Shown: positions 26,225 to 35,701 of the stretch, piece after piece
Layout: each line of letters opens with the position of its first letter
Position numbering within the stretch: position 1 is the first letter of the stretch
Assembly: GCA_947493215.1 (NCBI GenBank)
Contig: CANLQE010000004.1
Location: forward strand, 248,001-312,000
DNA: 64,000 nt
Reading direction: 5' to 3'
Origin: an uncultured Sphingomonadaceae bacterium
GTDB taxonomy: Bacteria; Pseudomonadota; Alphaproteobacteria; Sphingomonadales; Sphingomonadaceae
Notes under the pieces: model-generated
Database searches by the model: none
What the model was told of the DNA's origin: nothing
The model's input: the letters and a program-made list of their open reading frames with translations, nothing else
Made by a program: the position numbers and the translations under genes

Positions 26225-28942
26225 ATGACTGATACCCTCCCCAATGACTCATCGGCTACGCCATCCCTTGTCGTTCGCCAAAATCCTGACATTAAATATC
26301 TCGGTAAATTACTGGGCGATGTAATTCGAAGCTATGGTGGGGAAGAGCTTTATCGCCGCACCGAATATATTCGCTCCACTAGTGTCGACCGGCATCGCGG
26401 ACTGGCTGATGCCGACGCGATTGATCCCGGGCTCGATGCGCTATCGCTCGATGAAACTACTGCTTTTGTCCGTGGTTTTATGCTATTCTCCTTGCTAGCC
26501 AATCTCGCCGAAGATCGCCAAGGCGTGGCAGCAGAAGAAGGCGCCAGCGTTGGCGAGGCGATAACCAAACTGGCCAGCGAAGGGGTTGATGAAAAAGCAA
26601 TATTGGCTTTGCTGGACGATGCCCTGATCGCACCAGTGCTTACGGCCCATCCCACAGAAGTACGCCGCAAGAGCATGATCGACCACAAAGCGCGCATCGC
26701 TGAATTATTGCTGATGAAAGATGCAGGCGCAGACGACACGCCCGAAGGCGATGCTTTAGATGAAGCGATAATGCGTCAGATTGCCTTGCTCTGGCAGACC
26801 CGACCTCTTCGCCGAGAGCGACTGTTCGTCACCGATGAAGTGCAAATCTCCCAAAGCTATATGCGCGATGTGTTCTTACCCGTCTTGCCGAAACTTTATG
26901 GCAAATGGGAGAAAATTTTAGGCGCTCGTCTGCCCAATTTCCTCAAACTGGGCAGCTGGATCGGCGGCGACCGTGATGGCAATCCGTTTGTCGATGCCGA
27001 TGCCATGCACGAAGCTCTGTCGCGCGCTGCAGAAACCGTGATCGGCTACTATCTTGCCCGCATCCACGCAATGGGCGCGGAGCTCAGCATTTCGACCGAA
27101 TTGGCAGATGTCCCAGTCGAAGTCATCGCTTTGGCCGAGTCCAGCGGCGACAACGCGCCAAGCCGCAAAGATGAACCCTATCGCAGAGCTTTGTCCGGCA
27201 TCTATGCGCGGTTATCCGCCACTCATTTGAAACTATGTGGCCATGTCCCGGGAAGACCCTCGCCTATTGTCGCGGAACCCTATGATAATCCTCAGCAACT
27301 GCGCGAAGATCTAGTAACCCTCGCCCACGGACTGCGCTCCGGCGGCAAAGGTGTCTTTGCAACATCGGGCGCCTTGGGTCGTTTGATTCGCACGGTGGAG
27401 CTGTTCGGTTTCCACCTGGCCACGCTCGACATGCGCCAAAATAGCCGCATTCATGAGCGCGTTGTTGCAGAATTATTGGCTGAAGCAGGCGTCGAGACCG
27501 ACTATCTCTCATGCGACGAAGAGACGCGCGTCAAAATCCTCCGTCAGGAATTGGCGAATAACCGACCGCTCGTTAGCCCCTGGATCCGTTACAGCGAAGA
27601 GACAGCAAAAGAACTCTCGATCCTTCGTGCGGCTGCCGAAGCACATGACCGATATGGTCCCGAAGTGATCGTCAATTATAATATCAGCAATGGCGAAACC
27701 GTCTCCGACATATTGGAAGTCTATGTACTTCTTATGGAAGCCGGGCTTTATCGTGCAGCCGAAGACGACAAATCGCCTCCAACCTGTCCCATTATGTCCG
27801 TGCCCTTGTTCGAAACCGTTGCCGATCTTGAAAACGCACCAAAGGTCATGACGGACTTTTTTGCGTTGCCGGAAATGCATGCCCTGACCCGCGCGCGCGG
27901 GGCACAAGAAGTGATGATCGGTTATTCCGACAGCAACAAGGATGGTGGCTATCTAACATCTACTTGGAGTCTGTTTAAAGCCAGTGACGCGCTCACCCCG
28001 GTATTTGAAAAAGCTGGCGTCAAGATGCAGCTATTCCACGGACGCGGCGGCGCGGTGGGGCGCGGCGGCGGCTCGGCTTTTGGCGCGATCAAGGCCCAAC
28101 CCAAAGGCACGGTCGACGGACGCATCCGCATTACCGAACAAGGCGAAGTCATCGCAGCCAAATATGGCACAATGGCGGTCGCAGAAGCAAATCTCGAAGC
28201 GATGACATCCGCGGTCTTGCTTCGTTCGCTCGAACCCGATCCATCCGACCAAAAAATCCAAGCTGATCTTGCCGAAGCGATGGACACAATCTCGCAAACC
28301 GCCTTCGCGGAGTATCGTGACTTGGTTTATGGCAATGACAGCTTCCGAACATTTTTCCGGCAAATGACGCCGCTGACCGAAATTGCAAAATTGAAAATCG
28401 GCTCACGCCCTGCCAGTCGAACCAAAAGCGACAAAATCGAAGATTTACGCGCTATCCCTTGGGTATTTAGCTGGGCGCAGGCCCGGGTGATGTTGCCGGG
28501 ATGGTACGGTGTTGGCCAAGCCCTGACGGCCTTTGGTGATACCCAAAAGCTCAAAGACATGGCGCAGAGCTGGCCATTCTTCCAAGCCAGCTTATCCAAT
28601 ATGGAAATGGTTCTGGCAAAATCAGATATGGGTATTGCTGCACGCTACGCAGAGCTGGTTGAGGATGAAGCGATGCGTGAAAGCTATTTCAATCGCATCC
28701 GTTCGAGCTGGGAACAAACGCGTGACATCTTGCTGGAAATTACCGACCAACCCCATCTGCTCGCGAAAAACCCGGCGCTGTTTAACAGCATCGAACTGCG
28801 CTTGCCCTATATCGAACCGCTGAACCACTTGCAGATTGAGTTGATGAAACGGCTCCGTGCTGGCGAAGACGATCCGAGAATTGGCGAAGGAATCCAATTG
28901 TCGCTTAACGCCATTGCAACAGCATTGAGAAATAGCGGGTAA
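26225..28942 (+). CDS. ppc: Phosphoenolpyruvate carboxylase
   Basis: This 905-residue protein is near the usual length. Catalytic His142 lies in VLTAHPTEVRRKSM, and the loops YSDSNKDGGYLTSTW and FHGRGGAVGRGGG are present. The latter continues with Ser where Pro is usual (GRGGGS). The C-terminus RNSG corresponds to the conserved RNTG. It makes oxaloacetate from PEP and bicarbonate for anaplerosis. The ATG at 26225 is chosen over an in-frame GTG at 26210. Confidence 0.96.
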   Translation: MTDTLPNDSSATPSLVVRQNPDIKYLGKLLGDVIRSYGGEELYRRTEYIRSTSVDRHRGLADADAIDPGLDALSLDETTAFVRGFMLFSLLANLAEDRQGVAAEEGASVGEAITKLASEGVDEKAILALLDDALIAPVLTAHPTEVRRKSMIDHKARIAELLLMKDAGADDTPEGDALDEAIMRQIALLWQTRPLRRERLFVTDEVQISQSYMRDVFLPVLPKLYGKWEKILGARLPNFLKLGSWIGGDRDGNPFVDADAMHEALSRAAETVIGYYLARIHAMGAELSISTELADVPVEVIALAESSGDNAPSRKDEPYRRALSGIYARLSATHLKLCGHVPGRPSPIVAEPYDNPQQLREDLVTLAHGLRSGGKGVFATSGALGRLIRTVELFGFHLATLDMRQNSRIHERVVAELLAEAGVETDYLSCDEETRVKILRQELANNRPLVSPWIRYSEETAKELSILRAAAEAHDRYGPEVIVNYNISNGETVSDILEVYVLLMEAGLYRAAEDDKSPPTCPIMSVPLFETVADLENAPKVMTDFFALPEMHALTRARGAQEVMIGYSDSNKDGGYLTSTWSLFKASDALTPVFEKAGVKMQLFHGRGGAVGRGGGSAFGAIKAQPKGTVDGRIRITEQGEVIAAKYGTMAVAEANLEAMTSAVLLRSLEPDPSDQKIQADLAEAMDTISQTAFAEYRDLVYGNDSFRTFFRQMTPLTEIAKLKIGSRPASRTKSDKIEDLRAIPWVFSWAQARVMLPGWYGVGQALTAFGDTQKLKDMAQSWPFFQASLSNMEMVLAKSDMGIAARYAELVEDEAMRESYFNRIRSSWEQTRDILLEITDQPHLLAKNPALFNSIELRLPYIEPLNHLQIELMKRLRAGEDDPRIGEGIQLSLNAIATALRNSG

Positions 28943-28988
28943 GCACCCAGCGCTGCGGCGCGCCCGCTATAGTCGTCGTCAAAATAGC

Positions 28989-30764
28989 TCAACGCCTAGA
29001 TGCGTCGCCAGCCCCGCGTGGAACGCGGATGGAATCCACCAGCTTGCGAACTTCCAGCGGCGGTGATGCCGTAACCCTCGCCACTGCGATTGCGACAGTA
29101 AAGTTCAATAGCATGCCGATCACTCCGATGCCTTCCGGCGATATGCCGAATAGCCAGTTTGCCGGGACATTCGCGTCAGGGTTCATCAGCTTAAAATAAG
29201 CGATGTAACTGAATGTGAAGATCAATCCCGTCACCATTCCGGCAATCGCACCTTCCTTGTTCATCCTCTTGGAAAATATACCCATAAAAATCGCGGGAAA
29301 GAGCGAGGCCGCGGCAAGACCGAAAGCAAAGGCAACAACTTGCGCAACCCATCCGGGAGGATAGATTCCAAGATAGCCCGCGACAATGATCGCAGCCGTC
29401 GCAGCAATCCGCGCCGCCAATAGCTCCCCCTTCTCACTTATATTGGGTTTGAATGTGCTTTTCAGGAGATCATGGCTGATGGATGATGATATCACGAGCA
29501 GCAAACCGGCAGCCGTCGATAGCGCCGCTGCAAGACCGCCAGCAGCGACCAAAGCGATCACCCAACCCGGCAATTTGGCAATTTCTGGGTTCGCCAACAC
29601 CATGATATCACGGTCGACATAGACCTCATTACTGTTGGAACTATCCAATTCATTAGCCAGAATACGCTGTCCAACCGGCCCAGTTTTTTCGGTAAACTCC
29701 GGCGTTCCTTTAAACGCGTCACCGCTCGACATCTGCATTTTTCCATCGCCATTTTTGTCGGTAAAGGCGATCAGATCATTTTTCTCCCAATTTTTAAACC
29801 AGGCGGGCGCTTTATCATAGGCTGTCTCGCTGACCGTATCGATGAAGTTGAGGCGAGCAAAAGCCCCAACAGCAGGCGCAGTCGTATACAGAAGTGCAAT
29901 GAATATCAGTGCCCAACCAGCAGAACGCCGCGCATCCGAAGCCTTTGGCACGGTGAAAAATCGGACAATGACGTGCGGCAGACCCGCCGTCCCGATCATG
30001 AGGGCTGCTGTGATGCAAAATATATCGACCATTGATTTGGAACCACTGGTATAAGTACCAAAACCCATATCCTGCAGCACAAGATCAAGCTTTTGCAGGA
30101 CATATAAGCCCGACCCGTCATTCACGACAGAGCCGAGCCCCAGTTGCGGAACAGGGTTGCCTGTTACCAAGAAGCTGATGAAAAACGCTGGCACCATATA
30201 AGCAAAAATCAGCACACAATATTGTGCCACTTGCGTATAGGTAATACCCTTCATCCCGCCTAGAACGGCATAGACGAAGACGATGGCCATTCCGATTATG
30301 ACACCTAATGTTATAGGCACATCCAGAAAACGTGAAAATACGATGCCTACACCCCGCATTTGTCCTGCAATGTAGGTAAAGCTGATGAAAATCAGGCAAA
30401 CTACCGCTACCACGCGAGCCGCTTTGGAATAATAGCGGGTGCCGATAAAATCTGGCACCGTAAACTGCCCAAATTTACGCAAATAGGGAGCAAGCAGCAA
30501 CGCAAGCATCACATAACCGCCGGTCCAACCCATCAGATAAACCGATGCATCATATCCTGAAAAAGCTATCAGCCCGGCCATTGAAATGAAACTGGCAGCC
30601 GACATCCAGTCCGCCGCAGTAGCCATTCCGTTGACCACTGGGTTCACCCCGCCGCCCGCAATATAAAATTCCTTGGTCGAGCCAGCTCGCGACCAGAACG
30701 CAATGCCAATGTAGAGGGCGAAACTCGCTGCTACGAAAATATAGATTAAGGTTTGCGTTTCCAC
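28989..30764 (-). CDS. Sodium:solute symporter (ActP/VC_2705-like)
   Basis: This symporter of about 591 residues has roughly 13 membrane segments and SSS-family signatures (GGGVNPVVNGMATAADWMS; GYVMLALLLAPYLRKFG). A long polar insert of about 80 residues after ARLNFIDTVSE contains TDKNGDGKMQMS, a possible calcium-binding-like loop. Pairing with a DUF4212 partner is typical of the acetate/short-chain-acid symporter subfamily. The GTG start at 30764 is preceded by AGGGGG; a TTG at 30782 overlapping the partner's stop is the alternative. Confidence 0.9.
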   Translation of the reverse strand: METQTLIYIFVAASFALYIGIAFWSRAGSTKEFYIAGGGVNPVVNGMATAADWMSAASFISMAGLIAFSGYDASVYLMGWTGGYVMLALLLAPYLRKFGQFTVPDFIGTRYYSKAARVVAVVCLIFISFTYIAGQMRGVGIVFSRFLDVPITLGVIIGMAIVFVYAVLGGMKGITYTQVAQYCVLIFAYMVPAFFISFLVTGNPVPQLGLGSVVNDGSGLYVLQKLDLVLQDMGFGTYTSGSKSMVDIFCITAALMIGTAGLPHVIVRFFTVPKASDARRSAGWALIFIALLYTTAPAVGAFARLNFIDTVSETAYDKAPAWFKNWEKNDLIAFTDKNGDGKMQMSSGDAFKGTPEFTEKTGPVGQRILANELDSSNSNEVYVDRDIMVLANPEIAKLPGWVIALVAAGGLAAALSTAAGLLLVISSSISHDLLKSTFKPNISEKGELLAARIAATAAIIVAGYLGIYPPGWVAQVVAFAFGLAAASLFPAIFMGIFSKRMNKEGAIAGMVTGLIFTFSYIAYFKLMNPDANVPANWLFGISPEGIGVIGMLLNFTVAIAVARVTASPPLEVRKLVDSIRVPRGAGDASRR

Positions 30765-30778
30765 GATGTCATTCCCCC

Positions 30779-31087
30779 TCAATCATCAAGATCATATTTG
30801 CGTTCCAACTGCTTCATGCGGAACATGTAGAAAAAGATCAGGATGATGAAGGCGTAGATAGAACCCTGCTGTGCAAACCAGAAACCAAGCGGATAGCCGC
30901 CAATTGAAAATTGGTCGAGAAACGAGCGGAACAAAATACCCGCACCAAATGAAACCGCGAACCAAATTGCCATAAGCGTCCACAACAATCTGACATTTTC
31001 CGACCAATAGGCCTTCTCATTGTCTGTTGTGACATAGTCTTCATTCAACTCTTCTGCTTTTTGTTCGCCCGGCTGGTCATCTGACAT
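30779..31087 (-). CDS. DUF4212 small subunit of sodium symporter
   Basis: This 102-residue protein has two membrane segments (LLWTLMAIWFAVSFGAGILF and GSIYAFIILIFFYMF) and the family motif YPLGFWFAQQGS. It ends in the RKYD motif of DUF4212. It lies immediately upstream of the symporter and is thought to be its accessory subunit. The 287-bp gap to the divergent TetR gene probably holds the promoters for both; no clear sigma-70 pair was found. Confidence 0.9.
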   Translation of the reverse strand: MSDDQPGEQKAEELNEDYVTTDNEKAYWSENVRLLWTLMAIWFAVSFGAGILFRSFLDQFSIGGYPLGFWFAQQGSIYAFIILIFFYMFRMKQLERKYDLDD

Positions 31088-31374
31088 TTTTCTCTCCCCG
31101 TTTCGTGCCCTATCGTAGGGCCACTGAACGTCCCGTCATCTGATACGTTATAGCAGAGCGCCAAATATGGAAGAGCGACTTTAGATAAATAGAAAGACGC
31201 CTTGGTCATTTTGGTCTCGACAGAAAATATCAGCGATATCGACATTCCTGACATGATCGCTGAGGAGCAACCTATTTGACATAAGATGCGCTTTGATAAA
31301 TGACGGAAGCTGAGCACTCTATCAACATGTTTTGATATTTGTTAACCGCGAGATGAAGGGGCAGCGAGACACAC

Positions 31375-31995
31375 ATGCAACAAAAGCCCTCCATCCAAAC
31401 AGCGTCGCTGCAACGCGTCTCAGATGCTGAGATATTCGATGCCGTAAGGCGAAGCATAGACACGAATGGCGCGACAAAATTTACGATGACTCATGTTGCT
31501 GACTTCGCCGGCCTTACAAGAGTGCAGCTCTATAATCGCTTTGGTTCACGCAATGCCCTTGTCTTGGCTTTGCTGGTCGACCATGTGACAGAATTCAAGA
31601 AGCAAGCTGCACGAAAAATGCTAGCTGCTGATGACCTTATTCTGGCTATCAGAGAGACCATCATAAGCGGTATCAGTGCAGTGCTTGAGGACCCGTATTT
31701 CAAAATGCTGATCATGCCCGCTGTCACTGGACAGACCCAGGTAGATGGCACGCCCGCCGCCATATTGGCTCTTGGTCACGAACAATGGCTTCCGGTTGCC
31801 GACCGTGCCATTGAAGCCGGGATTTTCAAATCCAGTCTTGCGCGCGAAGATGTAGCGGACTGGCTCACCTTTAACGAAATGACATTGCTCAATGCCTCTC
31901 AGACTTATGGAAAATCGCTCGATCAATGCAGAGCCTATATCGACGACTATATTTTTCCATCACTGTTATCCGCTTCCACAGAGGCTGAAATATGA
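31375..31995 (+). CDS. TetR-family transcriptional regulator
   Basis: This 206-residue protein has an N-terminal helix-turn-helix (FTMTHVADFAGLTRVQLYNR, about residues 37-56) and the usual second helix pair, followed by a helical ligand domain unlike any I can name. It precedes the thiolase gene by 78 bases on the same strand and may control it, the carotenoid oxygenase or the divergent symporter. Confidence 0.88.
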   Translation: MQQKPSIQTASLQRVSDAEIFDAVRRSIDTNGATKFTMTHVADFAGLTRVQLYNRFGSRNALVLALLVDHVTEFKKQAARKMLAADDLILAIRETIISGISAVLEDPYFKMLIMPAVTGQTQVDGTPAAILALGHEQWLPVADRAIEAGIFKSSLAREDVADWLTFNEMTLLNASQTYGKSLDQCRAYIDDYIFPSLLSASTEAEI

Positions 31996-32073
31996 CTTAC
32001 CGCAAGGCGCTTATGGCCCCATCTCAGCTTCTCAACATTCTGCAATAATTGCGGCCTAACAAGGGACAAGCGA

Positions 32074-33309
32074 ATGACACAAGATATCTATATCCTCGGC
32101 GGACATCAGACCGATTTTTCCGCCAATTGGACCCGTAGAGACAAGTCTCTTTTCGATCTGTTTTCCGAATCCATTTTATCGGCTCTGGAAAAAACGCGAC
32201 TGGACGCGAAAGATATCGAGGTTGGTCATGTTGGTAATTTTGTCGCCGAACTGTTTACCGGACAAGGCATGCTTGGTGGTTTTTTTGGGCATGTGCATCC
32301 AGATTTTTCAGGTATGCCGGCCTCTCGCCATGAAGGGGCTTGTGCATCGGGATCATTGGCCATTCTGGCGGCAATGGCTGATCTAGAAAGTGGTCGATAT
32401 GACCTTGCCTGCGTCGCGGGTGTCGAGTTGATGCGCAATGTTTCCGGACAGCAAGCGGCCGATAATTTGGGTGCCGCTATCTATGTGGGCGAAGAAGGAC
32501 AGACAGCTCAATATATATGGCCTGCCATGTTCTCTGATCTGGCCGAAGAATATGATCAGCGCTACGGACTAAAATATGAACATTTGAGTGAGATATCCCG
32601 AATTAATTTTGAGAACGCGCGCCGCAATCCCAACGCTCAGGCTCACAAATGGGAATTTGGTAATCGCAGCTTTACCGCCGATGACGAACAAAACCCCGTA
32701 ATCGAGGGATGGATGCGTCGACAAGATTGCGGACAGGTTAGCGATGGCGCAGCCGTTGTCTTTCTTTCCTCCGAAAGCAAAGCGCGCGAATATGCGCAGC
32801 AGCATGGCCTGGCTCTCGACAATATCGCGCGCATAAAAGGTTGGGGACACACGACCGCGCCCATGATGATGCAGACCAAATTGGAAGAAAGTGCTGGGCA
32901 AGATTATGTCTTTCCCTGGACCCGCAAGGCGATCACCGACGCCTATCGCCGCGCCAATATTTCAGGCCCTGAGGCACTCGATGCAATCGAAACCCATGAT
33001 TGTTTCTCGGTGACCGAATATATGGCGATTGAACATTTCGGCATCACCGCGCCAGGGGAAGCATGGAAAGCAGTGGAGGATGGACGCATCGGTTTTAAGG
33101 GAAATATTCCAGTCAATCCTTCCGGGGGCCTGATCGGCTTGGGGCATCCTGTGGGAGCAACTGGCGTAAGGATGGCGTTAGACGCCGCGAAGCAAGTGAC
33201 CGGGATAGCTGGCGACTATCAAGTTGAAGGCGCCAGAAATGTTGGCACTTTCAATGTTGGCGGGTCTGGAACGACAAACTGTTCCTTTGTTATCGGAACT
33301 GGCCACTAA
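32074..33309 (+). CDS. SCP-x-type thiolase (acetyl-CoA acetyltransferase family)
   Basis: This 411-residue thiolase-superfamily protein has nucleophilic Cys90 in EGACASGS and a late GLIGLGHPVGATGVR histidine motif. The C-terminus is GGSGTTNCSFVIG. Insert pattern and sequence fit the SCP-x/non-canonical thiolases, which cleave branched or sterol-side-chain 3-ketoacyl-CoAs, rather than FadA or PhaA. The natural substrate is not determined. Confidence 0.87.
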   Translation: MTQDIYILGGHQTDFSANWTRRDKSLFDLFSESILSALEKTRLDAKDIEVGHVGNFVAELFTGQGMLGGFFGHVHPDFSGMPASRHEGACASGSLAILAAMADLESGRYDLACVAGVELMRNVSGQQAADNLGAAIYVGEEGQTAQYIWPAMFSDLAEEYDQRYGLKYEHLSEISRINFENARRNPNAQAHKWEFGNRSFTADDEQNPVIEGWMRRQDCGQVSDGAAVVFLSSESKAREYAQQHGLALDNIARIKGWGHTTAPMMMQTKLEESAGQDYVFPWTRKAITDAYRRANISGPEALDAIETHDCFSVTEYMAIEHFGITAPGEAWKAVEDGRIGFKGNIPVNPSGGLIGLGHPVGATGVRMALDAAKQVTGIAGDYQVEGARNVGTFNVGGSGTTNCSFVIGTGH

Positions 33310-33327
33310 CCTGCTTATCGGTACGCA

Positions 33328-34794
33328 TCACGATGTCGGTACAAGCTCATCGGTATTGGCCCACACGGCGTGCGTTCCGCTGCAGATCCGATGCGGTAAG
33401 ATAATCTGACAGACAGGGCCAGCTTCAATATTCTTCGCATCCAGCAGCACACATTCTGAACGGTCCAAATTCATGTCCGTAATGAAGCTCACCAAATAGC
33501 CGTCATCTTCTGACGTGGCATTTTTACGGGCAATAAATGGCGCTTCGGATCCATAGCGCCCTTCGCCAAATTCATAACGCTGAGTGGCGCCAGTTTCCAA
33601 GTCATGCTTGATCATGCCGGTAAACAGAAAATAGCCATCTTCGCCAGTCACGCTGTAAATGTAACGATGCTTATGTCCTGCGACTGCGGGATTGATGGTG
33701 CCGAATTCAACAATCTCATCATCATATAGACGCTCTTCAACGGTTGCCCCCGTCACAAGGTTAAACCGCCAACGATGCAAATGAGTTTTCAATGAGTGCA
33801 AATCCAAATTTGAGCCCATAGCTTTATACTCGTCTGGCATCGACTGAAGCGGAGCTGGCCTCGGATCTTCTTGGAAATAGCCATCCATGATCAACTCACC
33901 GTCTTCTTCATAGGCGTTCATGAAATGAAGCACGTAAGTCGATTCGGCTTCGAACCATTTGATTTCTTCAGGAGTGCCATAGCGCGGAATAACCGCGAAC
34001 CGGGATGGCTTAGTGTTATCGAACACTGGAATATAAAACCCGGCATCCAAAGCAGCCTGTGGCCAGAACATCGGAAAATCATTTAGGATCGAATAGTTTG
34101 TCGAAAAACACATGTCATGCGGCAAACGTGGACCCGGCAGTTCAACCGGAATGCTGTGTTTTAACTTATTGTCAGCCCCAACCACACCATAATGCATATA
34201 AGGCGCATGGGTCGAATAGTTGAAAAAGAGTAATTCGCCGGTTGCAGGGTCGACCTTTGGATGAGCGGAAATACCATCAAGCGGCACCCAACCTTCTATT
34301 CCCAATGTATCAAGCGTTTGCGGGTCCAGCCGATAACCCTCACCACATTGCCAGAATGTCGACAGAATGTTGCCGGCATGTACGACCACATCGGTTGAGG
34401 AGCTATCTTTGATATGGCTATGCGCTCCCCATCCGTGCCGTTCAGATTTTTTGGGATTACCCATGCAGCCAATCCATAGGGAACGGCCGGCTTCTTGCTC
34501 AGCTTCAAAACCGCGCGTTCGGATGAAGCGGTTTTTATATTCCGCCTTCCCTTCTGAAAATCGCATCATGTGAAGCATGCCGTCGCCGTCAAACGGATGA
34601 TAGCGACCGATGGCGTCATGCACCGGGTTTTCGGTGTTACGGACATAAATACCGTCAATATCATCAGGTATTTTTCCGATAACCTGCATATCATCCGCAT
34701 CATATTCATCAAAATTGGGCGTCCATGCGCCAGTCAAATAAGGATGATCATTATCCGAAAGGGTCGCAGGCACTTGTTTGACGAGCTGAGGCAT
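33328..34794 (-). CDS. Carotenoid cleavage oxygenase family protein
   Basis: This protein has 488 residues from the ATG at 34794. Four histidines at positions expected for the iron-binding beta-propeller are seen in ISAHPKVDPATGELLFF, LPHDMCFSTNYSI, STYVLHFMNAYEEDG and CSGTHAVWANTDE. The N-terminus contains GIYVRNTENPVHD. Bacterial relatives split carotenoids, apocarotenoids or stilbenes. In-frame starts at 34830 or 34842 are possible, but they lie in or next to a palindrome and promoter-like sequence. It converges with the thiolase. Confidence 0.88.
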   Translation of the reverse strand: MPQLVKQVPATLSDNDHPYLTGAWTPNFDEYDADDMQVIGKIPDDIDGIYVRNTENPVHDAIGRYHPFDGDGMLHMMRFSEGKAEYKNRFIRTRGFEAEQEAGRSLWIGCMGNPKKSERHGWGAHSHIKDSSSTDVVVHAGNILSTFWQCGEGYRLDPQTLDTLGIEGWVPLDGISAHPKVDPATGELLFFNYSTHAPYMHYGVVGADNKLKHSIPVELPGPRLPHDMCFSTNYSILNDFPMFWPQAALDAGFYIPVFDNTKPSRFAVIPRYGTPEEIKWFEAESTYVLHFMNAYEEDGELIMDGYFQEDPRPAPLQSMPDEYKAMGSNLDLHSLKTHLHRWRFNLVTGATVEERLYDDEIVEFGTINPAVAGHKHRYIYSVTGEDGYFLFTGMIKHDLETGATQRYEFGEGRYGSEAPFIARKNATSEDDGYLVSFITDMNLDRSECVLLDAKNIEAGPVCQIILPHRICSGTHAVWANTDELVPTS

Positions 34795-34838
34795 TAGTTG
34801 ACGCTTTCCGAGGTTATTCAAGCTTCGCATCGGACTAT

Positions 34839-34856
34839 ACAAATACTGCTATTTGT
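34839..34856. promoter_or_regulatory. Palindrome upstream of the carotenoid oxygenase
   Basis: ACAAATA and TATTTGT are perfect 7-bp arms around a 4-base spacer. On the minus strand TTGACA (34859-34854) overlaps one arm and TATAGT (34839-34834) touches the other, but their spacing is only 14 bases, short for sigma-70. An operator for the oxygenase gene is plausible; the TetR protein at 31.4 kb is a candidate ligand-dependent partner by proximity only. Confidence 0.35.
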
Positions 34857-34975
34857 CAAATCAAACCTCAATGCTGAACACAGGCTCACTCGAATAAAAT
34901 GGGATCCCGCGGAACTGAAGGCCTCACTGAATATGTATCTGAAAGGCGCAAACTGCCTTTTGAAACGATGACCTG

Positions 34976-35305
34976 ATGCAAGGAGATGTGCGGATGCGAT
35001 TATTCACCATTGGGAATTTTTCGGCGCAGGGACAGCTCGCGTTTGAAGCTCAGATCGACTTAATCTACTTATGCAAAGTTGAACGCGGGAAGCGTGGCTC
35101 CAACCCTGTGGTTATGGCACGTGTTGCAAATGCTCTTAATGTCGAGCTCAGCGCGTCTTGCATATGGTTCCAGCTATTGCTTCGTAGCTCCCGCAGCTTC
35201 AATCACCGCTTTGAGTTTCTCTCCAGCATCTGCATCAATCGTCTGGACCTTACGCTCACCAGTATTGGGATCCGTCTGATGGAAGTTAAACGCTTCCCCC
35301 TTTAG
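34976..35305 (+). pseudogene. Degenerate XRE-type helix-turn-helix gene
   Basis: The frame contains QLAFEAQIDLIYLCKVERGK then VMARVANALNVELS, which matches the Cro/CI helix-turn-helix pattern (normally xQEELAxxAxxxxxYxxxIERG...LARIAxALGV). The N-terminal helix is replaced by unrelated sequence, and the frame runs past the HTH into sequence antisense to the acyltransferase gene. It looks like a decayed regulator of about 60 informative residues, possibly once linked to the adjacent toxin locus. Confidence 0.5.
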
Positions 35306-35686
35306 CGGTCCAGAAATCAGGTCAGCAATCATCACTTCTCGCTGTTTATTCTGATTGGTCGCGAATGGAGCGATTAAATCTACCAGCCAGATAGTGTTGC
35401 CACTGGTCCATTCTTCCAGCGTCAATCTGTTCTCTGGCTCTATCATGCCGCCTTCCAACTTCTTTTCAGCGGCTTCATTACATTTCGCCCACAGCGCAAG
35501 ACCAACAGGCTGATCGCCATCCCGAAACAGATAAAATTGCTGATTTATAAGCGCCGGCATACACAGCCATTCCAAATCGCCAATTTGCATGGCTTTATGC
35601 AGCGGTGATTGGGTCAGGAGCCAGGTCATTTCACCAAGCAAATGACTTACCGTCGGCGCGGATTCTTGTTTCGTGGTTTCAGTCAT
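35174..35686 (-). CDS. hlyC: RTX-toxin-activating lysine acyltransferase (HlyC-like)
   Basis: This 170-residue protein has HlyC/TolQ-independent acyltransferase features: the opening GEMTWLLTQSPLHKAMQI with catalytic His30, PALINQQFYLFRDGDQPVGL, and NTIWLVDLIAPF with Asp103 at the position of the second catalytic residue. HlyC transfers fatty acyl groups from acyl-ACP to internal lysines of an RTX protoxin, which is required for pore formation. It begins 15 bases after the stop of the giant RTX gene, so it is the last gene of that operon. In classical systems hlyC comes first. Confidence 0.92.
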   Translation of the reverse strand: MTETTKQESAPTVSHLLGEMTWLLTQSPLHKAMQIGDLEWLCMPALINQQFYLFRDGDQPVGLALWAKCNEAAEKKLEGGMIEPENRLTLEEWTSGNTIWLVDLIAPFATNQNKQREVMIADLISGPLKGEAFNFHQTDPNTGERKVQTIDADAGEKLKAVIEAAGATKQ

Positions 35687-35701
35687 TCAAAAATCCTAGC
35701 A

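Noticed and set aside
28989-30764. EF-hand-like TDKNGDGKMQMS insert as evidence for a separate calcium sensor domain
   Set aside because: It is a single loop inside a long polar insert of the symporter; without a paired helix-loop-helix it is not a supported domain.
31276-31302. TTGACA with TAAATG as a sigma-70 promoter for the TetR gene
   Set aside because: Spacing is 15 bases and the -10 hexamer is weak; not enough to report as a promoter.
31045-31317. 90-codon minus-strand frame overlapping the DUF4212 gene start
   Set aside because: It lies in the regulatory gap and in another frame of the DUF4212 gene; the sequence looks random.
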